Shown: piece after piece, positions 46,915-53,814 of the stretch
Position numbering within the stretch: the first letter of the stretch is position 1
Layout of the letters: the number at the start of each line of letters is the position of its first letter
Assembly: GCA_916048095.2 (NCBI GenBank)
Contig: OU696575.1
Coordinates: 3,629,501-3,693,500, forward strand
Length of the DNA: 64,000 nt
Reading direction: 5' to 3'
DNA from: Sacculina carcini
Lineage: Eukaryota; Arthropoda; Thecostraca; Sacculinidae
Program-made: the position numbers and the translations under genes
The notes under the pieces: model-generated
Database searches by the model: none
Told to the model about the DNA's origin: nothing
The model's input: only the letters and a program-made list of their open reading frames with translations

Positions 46915-47619
46915 TGTGTTGTAAGTATTTGTGAACAGTTCTGATTGAGTATCACACACACGCACACACATACACACACTGGCACACATACACATATACA
47001 CACTGACACACACACACACATACACTGACACACACACACACATACACACACACATACATACACACATACACACACATACACACACACACACACACACAGA
47101 CATACACTGGTTGACAAATCGCTTTCAATGCCAATATTTTTCGCTGTTTGTCTATTCCATAATTTAATTAACTAATAATCAAGATGCATGGAGATTGCAG
47201 TCAAGCAGTTGAACACATTGACATGCTTCCCATTTCACCTTGCTGAATTATTTTAGCCATGATTAATATTAACAGAGTGATGACTTGGTGCAACCTTTGA
47301 CACAGGTGGGTCGACACACGGAGTTCGTATGAGCCAGGCCGAGTTGACCGCTTTCATTGGCGCCAAACACAAACACCCGCCCACTTTCTGTGGGCAAATA
47401 TAAGCAAATATCAAGTGATCAAATATGGAAGCAAAAACGGAAGCGGAATAATAAAAACGGAAACTCTCGAAAATTGAACAATTGACGAGCTTGAAAACCC
47501 CTTGATGCACCAATCCCCATCAACAGGTAGAATTGTCACTAAATTTGTAGACTATACAATTCACAAACAAGTACACGGTATCTAAATACTAAATGACATG
47601 AGTCACACACATATGTTTG

Positions 47620-47654
<35 letters not shown>

Positions 47655-47973
47655 GCATAAGTAATGTGGGATATTTAATGCCTCAATCCCTGGCTATATT
47701 TACAATCAATCATACAGACACGACAAGAGTTATACACATGTGTATTACAACGCACGATGCTATGATCGATACGTTGACGTTACAACGAAGGTATGAGAAA
47801 AAGTGCACTGCACGCGCATTGGCATTTACATTAACTAATAATCTTCTTCCATGAAACACGTTTTTCTTTTAGGTTTCTGTGTCTATCTACAGCACTGAAG
47901 AGTATGTTTGGTGTTCATTGCAGTGACCATTTCAGATCAATACGTTTCGCTATTACCATCGCAACCACTGTCA

Positions 47974-48019
<46 letters not shown>

Positions 48020-48118
48020 ACACACACATACACATACACACACACACGCACATACACAAAAAATTGTCTACGTCATTGTATATACGTATACGTTATTTTA
48101 TATACTGGCGTATACGTC

Positions 48119-48189
<71 letters not shown>

Positions 48190-50321
48190 CATACGTCGTA
48201 AATGTAAGATAATATGTGCACATTTAATATGCGCATATAACATCTTCATGTAACATATGTGTGTTATTGGTGTTATTGGTGGTAATAGTGCTTGCACTCT
48301 TCCCATGCTACTGGATTTGCCTGCAATTAATAATAATAATAATAATAATGATTATATTTTTGGTTCAATTTGAGATTGAAGTAATGGTGGTTGTTTCTGT
48401 TTATTCTTAGCTAGATTGTATATAATATTTGTTGTTTTGCTGTGTGCTGCTCCGTGTGCCAATAAGAAGATGCGATCCACACTCTATATGAGTGCAAGCG
48501 AAAACTAGATTTTTCTTCTACAAAAACGCACAAACACACAGACGCACATACACACGCATGCACAATTGTGAACAATTAGAAAAATTACATCCATTATGAA
48601 CTACGATTATACGAGAATTATTATGATTAAACTACGATTATATGAGAATGATTATGATAAAACTACGATTACATGGACGTATCTAAACGATATTTATTTT
48701 CAACTAATATTAGATAGAATATGTGTCTAAAGCAATGAAAAGTTCTATTTGAATGTTGTTCTATTAAAATGTTGAAATGTTGAAACGATATAATGTGACG
48801 ATAATGATGATACCATGGTCTGAACAATGATGTTGGTGTGATGATACTGGTATAATTATGTTGGTGTGATGATATTGGTACAACCACGTTGGTGCGATGA
48901 TATTGTTACAAAGATACTGGTGCAATTATTTTGGTGCAATGGTGTTGTTGCGATTATATCGGTACACTGGTGTGGGTGCAATGATACTGTTCAAACTTGA
49001 TGACAAAATCGTGAAAAAGACGGGGACGTAATTGACCAACCAATGAGCAGTATAAAAAGTGATGGTAGAGATGAGACGACGATGATAAATTCTGATGAGG
49101 ACAAGTGAAGGTGGGTTATGAGGAAATGTGATGATAAAGTGATGATCAGGTTAAAGGTTGAATACCTCAAGTAACAACTGCTACATGGGAAGAAGCCGAA
49201 GCTTATGAACACACAGATGTGCCCCGTGCAGCTCGCTGCCACCGCAGAACCGACCCTCTCCACGCTATGGCGCCACAAGGACGGAAGACGTATTAGAGAG
49301 GGCCACCTCCCCAGAATGCAAGGCACAACACATAACTGATATCTGGCACCATTAAATGCTGGGTGAACAGGAGCTGAATGATTTTAGAATTCGCCCAATG
49401 AAATTCTCCTACGCCGTGTTTCAAACCACGGATCTCCCGCTTGTGAATCGGGTGTGCTACCACTACACCACGATGCCCAAAGATATATCACCTGTGATGA
49501 TTGCCGTGTGACTGTCACCACACGCACACGCCACCACTCGATCATCCTTGATCCAGAACTTGGACGCTTGATTGTCAGCGAATTTGCTGCGGCCGAACGT
49601 GAGAACAGCGCCATAGTCTGTCAAATTAGTAGTACGGATCATTTTGCTTGCGTGAAACACTGACAAAAGAAACGTTCACTGTAGCATGTATTCAATAAAC
49701 GTGATTTTCTGTTCAAAATATTATATAAAAATGAAACCATTTACATTGAGTGTAAAATTAACACATAATTAGCTACTGTACTTTTATGAACACTCAGTAT
49801 CCATACTTACGACTACATTCAATAGTGAACATAAAAAATCTTGTCTTTGCTTTTATGCAGATTATACAGATGTACGTATTTGGCATTTCTGTAGTGAATT
49901 TGTTTGTTGAATTTGGTGAGTTGGCAGGACACCATGTTCTTCCGGCTGAATATTCAGAAAAACGAAGAAAACGGTGCCATGCCAACTCACCGAGACTCAC
50001 CCCCGGCGGAGCGAAACTCGACGCGCCCCTGCGACAGTCATCATCAACATCCCTCACACCTACCAGACATTCGCATCTAGGTATTATATCTAGTCCCTGG
50101 ATTATACAGTTTCCATTATACCAGGGCGTGACACCTCCGACCGCGGTTTACATAGGCTTCATTATTGAAATCACGCCCGCGTAAATCCCAATAAAAGTGG
50201 AGAATAAATTCAAATGCATGTCATATTTAAAAATTATATTTTTTCTCATTGATTTATTAATATATAATTATTACAATGTTTCGTAGTTACCTGGTACATG
50301 CGAGGGATCGATGTCTGCCAT
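19759..50321 (-). CDS. RPGR: RPGR orthologue (RCC1-propeller ciliary protein), 13 exons
   Basis: Exons join in frame: 50291-50321, 49492-49617, 47295-47387, 40802-40864, 38161-38343, 36756-36905, 34217-34366, 33510-33662, 32760-32884, 30568-30747, 29337-29645, 28010-28082, 19759(or 19798)-20120. The product is about 665 residues. After a short MADIDPSHVP leader comes DYGAVLTFGRSKFADN, matching the N-terminus peculiar to RPGR. Seven RCC1-type blades follow, each with FG-x-N-x3-GQLG and a CG-x2-HT/S-A motif, filling about residues 11-370. The C-terminal 300 residues are polar and unconserved. RPGR gates protein traffic at the ciliary transition zone. Introns in the propeller are all phase 1, then 0,0,0,1. 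The ATG has a good Kozak context (A at -3, G at +4). The C-terminus is uncertain: exon 13 either ends at the stop near 19759 or splices on at GTAAAC (19797). No CAAX motif or Glu/Gly-rich ORF15 tract was seen. Confidence 0.88.
20121..21274. other. RPGR intron 12, left part: no other feature seen
   Basis: Ordinary AT-rich intronic DNA. Open frames here have no recognisable domain. Confidence 0.45.
21275..21320. repeat. (TA)n microsatellite abutting repeat R copy 2
   Basis: A pure TA run that ends exactly where repeat R begins (CTAGCAT). The same arrangement is seen at 24674-24728. Confidence 0.95.
21321..24674 (+). mobile_element. Interspersed repeat R, copy 2 (longest)
   Basis: It starts CTAGCATAGAAACCCGCCCG next to (TA)n. 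Three zones follow. First is about 1.6 kb of AT-rich DNA with beads of ACCCGCCCGTCGTGCGGA every 65-185 bp (near 21330, 21522, 21590, 21755, 21880, 22062, 22243, 22311, 22424, 22541 and 22724). Second is a roughly 500-bp block (22944-23420). Third is a chain of roughly 185-bp modules, each with a 'tgtagaaaacaaaatt' then 'gatggtataatt' phrase. It ends with CA-rich sequence and GATCTCTTA. No protein-coding frame or terminal inverted repeat was found, so the class is unknown. Confidence 0.7.
24607..24728. repeat. (AC)n followed by (TA)n between R copies 2 and 3
   Basis: An AC tract (about 24607-24662), nine bases GATCTCTTA-type sequence, then pure (TA)n to 24728. Copy 3 of repeat R starts at the next base. 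Confidence 0.9.
24729..27233 (+). mobile_element. Interspersed repeat R, copy 3
   Basis: It starts CTAGCATTAAAACCCGCCCG, has fewer beads (24739, 24918, 25140, 25325, 26031), then the 500-bp block (25875-26350) and five roughly 185-bp modules (from about 26270, 26420, 26640, 26830 and 27010). It ends GACAGACAGAC, a CA tract and GATCTCTT. Foreign DNA at about 25430-25850 includes 'caggggccccaaacacgtgg', which looks like the end of a hAT-type element. Confidence 0.7.
27234..27444. repeat. Palindromic AT tract and (TA)n
   Basis: It opens with the palindrome CTCTTTTATATAATAAAAGAG (about 27227-27247), continues as imperfect TATA/CCGTATA repeats and ends in a pure (TA)n run at about 27381-27444. 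Confidence 0.85.
27445..28009. other. RPGR intron 12, right part: no other feature seen
   Basis: Non-coding, with short 'attacacaattacaattacac' reiterations at about 27740-27780. Confidence 0.45.
28010..28082 (-). CDS. RPGR: RPGR exon 12
   Basis: 73 nt between acceptor TATTTACAG and donor GTGAGT. It encodes AQAGLDITEDDTVPTRQN plus TKERRI, and moves the phase from 0 to 1, exactly as the neighbouring exons require. There is no domain; it belongs to the polar C-terminal region. Confidence 0.7.
28114..28364. repeat. Pogo-like terminus followed by two interlocked inverted repeats
   Basis: It begins TA then CAGTAAAAACC, resembling the MITE ends elsewhere. Then come four arms in the order A (about 28180-28230), B (28231-28264), A' (28270-28322) and B' (28331-28364). 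A' is the inverted copy of A and B' of B, each with few mismatches. The paired arms overlap like a pseudoknot rather than nesting. The start lies 31 bp from RPGR exon 12. Confidence 0.65.
28365..29336. other. RPGR intron 11: no other feature seen
   Basis: AT-rich intronic DNA without recognisable motifs. Confidence 0.45.
29337..29645 (-). CDS. RPGR: RPGR exon 11
   Basis: 309 nt, phase 0 to 0, from acceptor CTCAAACAG to donor GTAGGC. It encodes ENNQMKKRVLPSLKRG and then Gln/Asn/Ser-rich sequence ending EGNDEQ. It has no known domain. The frame stays open upstream into the intron, so the exact acceptor rests on the CAG and the phase match. Confidence 0.7.
29646..30567. other. RPGR intron 10: no other feature seen
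   Basis: Open frames here have no domain and are AT-driven. Confidence 0.45.
30568..30747 (-). CDS. RPGR: RPGR exon 10 (end of propeller)
   Basis: 180 nt, phase 0 to 0. It starts MILGGNQTMLMVSP, which aligns with the closing strand of the RCC1 propeller in RPGR (the ACGG-x-HMVVF position, here diverged). The disordered linker then begins. The donor is GTGAGT. A pogo-like MITE lies about 65 bp upstream of the acceptor. Confidence 0.75.
30813..31210. mobile_element. pogo/Tigger-like MITE, copy 2
   Basis: About 400 bp. The ends (ACGTATAACTTCTATTTTAA and the inverted GAGGTTTTACGA next to TA) match copies 1 and 3, as does the body ('gaacgacacctc', 'ttctgaccagctag'). It is non-coding. The left boundary is approximate. 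Confidence 0.65.
31211..32759. other. RPGR intron 9, right of MITE copy 2: no other feature seen
   Basis: Intronic DNA; a short palindromic 'tacgtatatacatatttacg' region lies near 31420-31460. Confidence 0.45.
32760..32884 (-). CDS. RPGR: RPGR exon 9 (RCC1 blade)
   Basis: 125 nt, entering in phase 1 and leaving in phase 0. It encodes DNNRLLTFGDSRYGKLCFG, the RPGR blade with TFGDGRHGKLGLG in vertebrates. The conserved Gly is replaced by Cys-Phe here. It ends HVDQ before donor GTGGGT. Confidence 0.88.
33510..33662 (-). CDS. RPGR: RPGR exon 8 (RCC1 blade)
   Basis: 153 nt, phase 1 to 1. It encodes NGKVYVFGNGPDGQLGLG through AAGHSHSAILA, one full RCC1 repeat. It is bounded by GTGTGTCCAG and GTGAAT. 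Confidence 0.9.
33663..34216. other. RPGR intron 7: no other feature seen
   Basis: Intronic DNA without recognisable repeats. Confidence 0.45.
34217..34366 (-). CDS. RPGR: RPGR exon 7 (RCC1 blade)
   Basis: 150 nt, phase 1 to 1. It encodes DEGTVLMTGDNEDGQLGTG through VACGGLHTLVLD, one RCC1 repeat. The VACGG-x-HT motif matches RPGR. The donor is GTGAGT. Confidence 0.9.
34526..34559. repeat. Perfect 15-bp GC-rich hairpin in the LTR
   Basis: The arms GGCGCGCGTGGGGCA and TGCCCCACGCGCGCC flank the loop TCAC. It lies about 36 nt inside the LTR. Slightly altered versions occur at 35664-35696 and 40128-40160. Confidence 0.95.
35628..36050 (+). repeat. 3' LTR of the TRIM-like element, copy 1
   Basis: Identical to the 5' LTR over its last roughly 300 bp, from 'cacaccgtgacacacggg' onward, but with many differences and an indel in the first 120 bp, including in the hairpin loop. 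Confidence 0.85.
36056..36755. other. RPGR intron 6 remainder: no other feature seen
   Basis: AT-rich intronic DNA without domain-bearing frames. Confidence 0.45.
36756..36905 (-). CDS. RPGR: RPGR exon 6 (RCC1 blade)
   Basis: 150 nt, phase 1 to 1. It encodes VDGRVFVWGSNEHGQCGMG through SCGYRHTALVT, one RCC1 repeat that aligns with the LFMWGDN blade of RPGR. The donor is GTACGT and the acceptor ATTTCACAG. Confidence 0.92.
37373..38020 (+). mobile_element. SINE family A, copy 2, interrupted by SINE B
   Basis: The tRNA-like head (CGTAGCCGAGTGGCTAA) starts near 37389, breaks at 37420 and resumes at 37755 with the B box GGTTCGATTCC and the body. A 12-bp target duplication TTAGTTATGAGG (37361-37372 and 38021-38032) flanks the whole. 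It lies in RPGR intron 5. Confidence 0.85.
37421..37754 (+). mobile_element. SINE family B (tRNA-Val-derived), full-length copy
   Basis: 334 bp. The head resembles tRNA-Val(CAC): GTGTAGTGGTTAGCAC, an anticodon-like CCTCACAAG stem, and B box GGTTCGAAACC. The body ends in short TTTAACC tandem repeats instead of poly-A. It interrupts SINE A and is flanked by CTTTGTG (37414-37420, 37755-37761). Other copies: 19110-19359 and 49150-49478. Confidence 0.88.
38161..38343 (-). CDS. RPGR: RPGR exon 5 (RCC1 blade)
   Basis: 183 nt, phase 1 to 1. It encodes ENGRVFVFGDNQDGQLGMG, then a longer loop, then RQLTAGLAHTAALT. This matches the RPGR blade ending QLSAGSNTSAALT. The acceptor is GTGTCGCAAG. Confidence 0.92.
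38410..38799. mobile_element. pogo/Tigger-like MITE, copy 3
   Basis: 390 bp flanked by TA. The ends CCGTAGGACCTGTATTTGAA and the inverted CAAATACAGGTTTTACGG form a roughly 25-bp imperfect inverted repeat, the clearest in this family. It lies 66 bp from RPGR exon 5. It is non-coding. Confidence 0.8.
39143..40782. mobile_element. hAT-like MITE, copy 2, interrupted by the TRIM-like element
   Basis: The ends CATGGGCGTAGATTTGTG and inverted CATGGGCGAAGATCCTGG match copy 1 at 13923-14285. The 8-bp duplication GTATGCAG (39135-39142, 40783-40790) is perfect. A TRIM-like element (39198-40499) sits inside, so without it the MITE is about 335 bp. Its right duplication ends 10 bp before the RPGR exon 4 donor. 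Confidence 0.88.
39198..40499 (+). mobile_element. Non-coding LTR element (TRIM/LARD-like), copy 2
   Basis: The 3' LTR is 40090-40499. The 5' LTR (39198-39386, 189 bp) has lost about 220 bp of its middle, including the hairpin. The interior (39387-40089) is highly similar to copy 1. The 5-bp duplication ATTAG (39193-39197, 40500-40504) is perfect. Frames of copy 1 and copy 2 diverge by indels, supporting a non-coding interior. Confidence 0.85.
40802..40864 (-). CDS. RPGR: RPGR exon 4 (short RCC1 exon)
   Basis: 63 nt, phase 1 to 1. It encodes ALKTEPCVLVACGKSHTIIAA, matching the ALKPEKVKLAACGRNHTLV segment of RPGR. The acceptor is GTGTGTGACAG and the donor GTATGT. The donor is only 10 bp from a transposon target duplication. 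Confidence 0.9.
41084..41468 (+). repeat. 5' LTR of the intron-3 Gypsy element
   Basis: 385 bp, TGTAG...TTACA, with an internal TATATATATGTATGTG stretch. It pairs with 44700-45084. Confidence 0.93.
41486..42301 (+). CDS. gag: Gag of the intron-3 Gypsy element
   Basis: 272 residues from MATGDATSTG, 17 bp after the LTR. The capsid-like part has IRPFDGSQDVVQWLDKVE and QKWQDEPADVFMSKLKRLA, typical of Gypsy retrotransposon gag. Two C-terminal zinc knuckles, CFNCGGPHLARNC and CFGCGGAHLLRNC, have spacing C-x2-C-x3-H-x4-C, one residue shorter than the standard. The frame is intact. Confidence 0.85.
   Translation: MATGDATSTGSAVNIKLSDMIRPFDGSQDVVQWLDKVEMVAKLKGISNLECVVPLFLEGTAYAIYSEMDDNKKNQYDEITRSLLNAFAMNSFSAYEMFMTQKWQDEPADVFMSKLKRLAKLAGIESEAVLRKAFVVGLPREVSRELRAVAGVDTVGLPLLVERARVLLSELCTDNAAMVSRTVPSRDIHVNRGSLSQVRGGCFNCGGPHLARNCSRSTQTGQYSQRRVQCFGCGGAHLLRNCPAAGQTDRRSGNDHGRTGAPAVLPATNDQ
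42172..43569 (+). pseudogene. pol: Protease and reverse transcriptase of the intron-3 Gypsy element, truncated
   Basis: In the -1 frame relative to gag, overlapping it by 130 nt. The protease has SAVIDTGCTKS near 42350 and a FGMDVIRQLGG end. The RT has KGKVRPVLDYRELN, VKLVDLKSAYLQV and the catalytic YIDD (about 43333). After ILGLSLRKD (about 43450) the frame ends at 43569. The RNase H core is absent; the next recognisable sequence is RNase H's end in another frame. A deletion with frame change near 43500-43545 explains this. Confidence 0.85.
43540..44680 (+). CDS. int: Integrase of the intron-3 Gypsy element (separated by the deletion)
   Basis: Open from about 43478, but homologous sequence starts near 43540 with SADNKADKLTRVPNRWL, the tail of RNase H. 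The integrase follows: H-x3-H-like HANHHLG, C-x2-C (CRDC), then D in RLALDVTHYNG, D in RLMDNGSAF and E in GKGIVERVHR, so the D,D35E triad is present. A C-terminal basic tail ends RDYIVN. The frame is the same as gag's, so it can no longer be read in line with RT. Confidence 0.8.
44700..45084 (+). repeat. 3' LTR of the intron-3 Gypsy element
   Basis: 385 bp, almost identical to the 5' LTR; preceded by the purine tract AAGGGGGGA (44691-44699). Confidence 0.93.
45090..47294. other. RPGR intron 3 remainder, microsatellite-rich
   Basis: It holds (CA)n at about 45600-45645 and 45720-45847 and the TG/CA pair below. Nothing coding was recognised. Confidence 0.5.
46823..47099. repeat. (TG)n tract facing a (CA)n tract
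   Basis: TG-rich DNA (about 46823-46920), a 30-bp spacer, then CA-rich DNA (about 46950-47099) on the same strand. The two arms are complementary and could fold into a long imperfect hairpin. Confidence 0.9.
47295..47387 (-). CDS. RPGR: RPGR exon 3 (RCC1 blade, first half)
   Basis: 93 nt, phase 1 to 1. It encodes ESGRVFVFGANESGQLGLA and ends RPTCVK, matching the LYMFGSNNWGQLGLG...KPTCVK region of RPGR. The acceptor is TTTGCCCACAG and the donor GTTGCA, a weak consensus. Confidence 0.9.
47388..49149. other. RPGR intron 2, left part, with CA and TA tracts
   Basis: (CA)n at about 47621-47652 and 47977-48058, pure (TA)n at about 48119-48187 and (TAA)n at about 48329-48349. A 'gatattggtacaa/gatactggtgcaa' reiteration lies at about 48830-48990. 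No gene was seen. Confidence 0.55.
47977..48187. repeat. (CA)n followed by (TA)n
   Basis: A CA-rich run to about 48058, a 60-bp 'gtatatacgtatacg' link, and a pure TA run at 48119-48187. Confidence 0.95.
49150..49478 (-). mobile_element. SINE family B, copy 2
   Basis: Reverse-oriented full copy: 3' tail (reverse of TTTAACC) at 49150, body, and head ending GGGCATCGTGGTGTAGTGG at 49478 in minus-strand reading. The head has B box-like GGTTTGAAACA, decayed from GGTTCGAAACC. Its 5' end lies 13 bp from the RPGR exon 2 donor. Confidence 0.85.
49492..49617 (-). CDS. RPGR: RPGR exon 2 (N-terminal RPGR signature)
   Basis: 126 nt, phase 1 to 1. It encodes DYGAVLTFGRSKFADNQ, then ASKFWIKDDRVVACACGDSH and TAIIT. 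The GAV-x-TFG-x-SKFA motif and FWIK/FWFK stretch distinguish RPGR from other RCC1 proteins. The acceptor is TTTGACAG and the donor GTGATA. Confidence 0.93.
49618..50290. other. RPGR intron 1
   Basis: It contains a small inverted repeat GGTGAGTTGGCA / TGCCAACTCACC (about 49915-49926 and 49978-49989) and a more GC-rich part at 49980-50180 that may be a transposon remnant. No exon was seen. Confidence 0.45.
50291..50321 (-). CDS. RPGR: RPGR exon 1 (start codon)
   Basis: 31 nt coding MADIDPSHVP plus one base. The start CGAAGATGG has A at -3 and G at +4. The donor is CCAG/GTAACT. The phase-1 exit joins G to AC of exon 2 to give Asp, matching the PDSGAVFTFG junction of RPGR. Confidence 0.8.
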
Positions 50322-51319
50322 CTTCGGTCGAAAGAGTGTCCTTCACATTTTCTCACATCATCGACACAATTCACGCACACACACACACACACACTATCTC
50401 CTACTAGCAAAATTCGGTAATACAACCCCTAGCCGTAGAGACAGTGTTGTTCGGTTCAGCAGACACCACAGACGTCGTGCGTGAACACACCGTGCAACAT
50501 CCAACCGACAACCAACAGGCACATCGTCGGCACATTGATCAAGAAGCTCTACGGTTTGGACCTACCTTCGGTCGCATGCGTATGTGCGAGGCCTCGATGA
50601 AATGTGTATGTGTCCTAGTAACGGATGTTGATCGAAGTGAGTCGGTGTATATCAATACTAGGTATTTGGCGGTCAAAGGCGGTGTCATTTCATGTGTATT
50701 TCATAGTGTATGCCGGATAATAAAAACTAAATGAAGATTCGAGAAGATGGCCCCGCACTGTACTGCAAGAGTATCAAATTAGAAGACAGGTCATTAGCTC
50801 ATTGTTATATCACTTGATAAAACATGACATCCTATTTGGTAAAACAGTAGAGAAAATTATAACGCATATAATAACAACAAAAATGATATATAATATGACG
50901 CATACCAGCAAGTAATGTGCACAGAACATAACACGAAAGCGACATAGAACAAATGGCGGCATAAACACAAATCAGAAACAGATCAAGAAAACAAGTTTCG
51001 ACAACCAAGAATTACGGTGAAAAAAGGACATAATTCGAGTAATATCACTCTATCTAATTGCTGCTATGTCCACTGTTTGGTATATGACTGTTGGCGAAAG
51101 CGCATTATTGACACAGCGCAGTGTGAATTGCTTAACATTGATGCTCGCGTTGCTTTATTTAGATATAGCTTCGAGTAGCTTCGCACCCTGCCTGCATCTG
51201 TTGTGCACAGTCTGCAGACGGTAAATATGGTGAACGTATTGTATGCGCGTGTATATGCATGTGTCATGCATGTATGTCATGCATGCATGGGTTGGTTGAT
51301 TTTAAACTTTTTTTAATTT
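50322..51319. other. RPGR 5' flank
   Basis: 5' untranslated or promoter DNA of RPGR, with a short CA tract at about 50373-50393. No TATA box or other gene was recognised. Confidence 0.4.
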
Positions 51320-52335
51320 TACAAATTTCAAGGTGGATATTAGTGCAGCTTCTTGCGCTGATTACGAATATGATAAATTTATGTCTCTAACGTTAACCAA
51401 TTCTTCAGAAAATTTATTTTAAAATTCGAAAAAAGGCTAATATAGCGCATATATCTAATGCCAGCTGGACCAACTATATTTTAATACTTGAATGTTGTGC
51501 ATATGCTATGGGATATATGTAGCCATGCTGATTAAGAATATAAGACAATTCAAAGTCAAAGTTTAACCCATTTTTGAGGAAATTATTTTTAATTTGGGCG
51601 AAAACCGGAGTTTTACACATGTTAGTGATATACATGGGAATAGGTCAATTTTAACTATATTTAAACTTTATATTTGTCAAAGTAAAGAGAGATACAGTTT
51701 AGTGTGAGCTGAGTAAGAATGTGATAAAAGTACATCTCTAAATTTAAGCATTTTTTCAGCAAATACATTTGAATACATTTAAAAAGGGCTAGAATTACGC
51801 ATTTATCTAATTTAATTTTAATATTTCAATATTATGCAGATGATATGGGATACAAGTGAACATGCTAAATAGGAATAAATAAAATGTCCAAGTGTAACCA
51901 ATTTTAGAGGAAATTACTTTGAATTACGGAGAAAACTTCAACATTAATATATATAACATTAATAACATTAACAACTATAATTTGACACATATTGGTGATA
52001 GGCAATAAGATGGGTCTATTTGAATATTTTTTACAATTTCACATTTGTTAAAGTAAAGAGAGATATAGTCTATTTTGCGCTGTGTACAAATGTGATAAAA
52101 TATATTTGCATCTTTAAATAATTTTTAAGCAAATGCATTTGAAATTTGGCAAAACACAAAATTTGGCGTCCATAGTCATTGCGAACTGGACCAATTATAT
52201 TTTAGTCTACGAATCTTGGATAATGGTTATAAGAAGCACATAAACCAACTATATAATAATATGAAAACAAAATGTCAAACTAGTTTTTAAGCAAATACCA
52301 TTGAAAGACCTGAAAGGTACTGAAAATGGCTATTG
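51320..52335. repeat. Degenerate tandem array, about six units of roughly 180 bp
   Basis: Related phrases recur about every 150-210 bp: 'gctgattacgaatatgataa' (51356), 'gctgattaagaatataagac' (51528), 'gctgagtaagaatgtgataa' (51708), 'gctaaataggaataaataaa' (51870) and 'gctgtgtacaaatgtgataa' (52080). They alternate with 'ggaccaa(c/t)tatattttaat'. Every second unit is more alike (about 370-bp higher-order period). It is non-coding. Confidence 0.6.
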
Positions 52336-52936
52336 AGGCGCTACAATTGAGATTATAGTGAGTGGCAACAATGTTTGACACAGATTGGTCTCAATTGGCA
52401 TCCCTCATCGAGAGAGTGTGAGCTGCCGTACTACGCTCCTATGTTTACATCTCGAATGTCTGTTCTAATAAATCCCCCATGCCTAGTCGACACCATCATT
52501 TATACGGACCCTCGGGCCTTTGCACGCGCAGACGCAGTGCACGCAGTGTGGGTCGGCTCTACCGACAAACCATTAAATAATGTCAGCCACCTGGGTCCAA
52601 GGCTATATCAATCAGTAATTAACGATAGACCCTAGTTGTGTTCTTACTTCTGATGATACGCAGGTCTACGCCCCGTTTCAACATATACTCAGGTAGTAGC
52701 AAGCGGTCAGATCCTGCTTGCTAGTACATATGTGCACCTGTTCCGACATCAGCTCGACACAAGTCGATTAATGATACCACGTTGCAAATACACACTCTAT
52801 TAATCAGTCAAGCTTAAAAGCACTTCACGATTCTGTACAATGTAACACAGGCACATAACCACATGCCGCACACACCTAACTACGAACTAACTACACCTAA
52901 TGTTAATTTACACACTACCTGTCACGCTACGCGCGT
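52336..52936. other. Intergenic DNA with no supported gene
   Basis: 'Gcaggtctacgccccgttt' near 52661 resembles a hAT-type inverted terminus, but no partner was found. Confidence 0.4.
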
Positions 52937-53583
52937 GTAGAACTGACGCTTTCAAGTGTCCAGAATATTGGCGCTAGAGACTCGGGGTTTCAACCTTTAT
53001 TGACTTGCTTCACATACATACACGCACGTGCATGTGAAATCGGACGAAACAGCAAATTATTCTCAACAACTGACGACGGGCAGAGTGAGGAGGAAGAGGT
53101 AGGAGGTAGAAGGTAGAAGGTAGAAGGTTTAAACTTGCGTGCAAAATACAAAAATAGCAAGGCTAAACAAACAAAACGTATTTCTGTATATACATTTATA
53201 AAAATCCACGATTCAGAACGTTACAGCAAGTAGAAACACAAGAATAACATATAATATGATTGACATACACTCACGCGTTCCGAGCGGCGCCAATATTTCG
53301 GCTTAGCCGAGAAACAGAATCGTTCAGCACGAGCTGAGCACACAAACCGAATACTGAGCCATACACATTCTACACAATGGCTACCACTGGTTCACTTTGC
53401 CTCAAGGTCATTCACACCTGATTCAGACAAAGAGAGTCTTACAAGACGCATACATACGCGCAAAGAACTATGTGCAAACAGACTCTTCCAAGAGCATGCA
53501 CATGTATACACACGTGCATGCATACAAATATGAACGCAGCCCACATTAAAATAAATTTGGCCTCGATAGATCGAAGCGAAACA
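52937..53583 (-). repeat. Candidate LTR of a BEL/Pao relic
   Basis: On the minus strand a purine tract (GGCGGGGAG) is followed at 53583 by TGTTTCGC, the expected start of a 3' LTR. A matching end GTTCTACA lies at 52937. No second LTR is present, so the limits are conjectural. Confidence 0.3.
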
Positions 53584-53814
53584 CTCCCCGCCGACAAATA
53601 ATACATCGATAATCACCGCATTCACGCCAAATATCGATTGAATATAGGAAGAACAACATATATCGAGCATTAAACATTCAGCATCAAACATCGTAGCATC
53701 TATGCCCATACATCGACATACGATTTATTATCCATACAATGACATTATACAATCATTCATCAATAGGAACAATGACAATCAATCGTTGTATTGGTCTCAC
53801 AATTTTCATACGTT

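Noticed and set aside
46837-47134. Cys/Val-rich frames of 60-88 codons
   Set aside because: Pure products of TG/CA microsatellites.
32760-49617. Several separate RCC1-repeat genes (or HERC, RCC1 or ALS2)
   Set aside because: The exons join in matching phases in one order on one strand, and the N-terminal GAV-x-TFG-x-SKFA signature is specific to RPGR.
50444-50734. A 96-codon plus-strand frame upstream of RPGR as a divergent gene
   Set aside because: No domain, no splice support and no repeat of the frame elsewhere; it may be chance.
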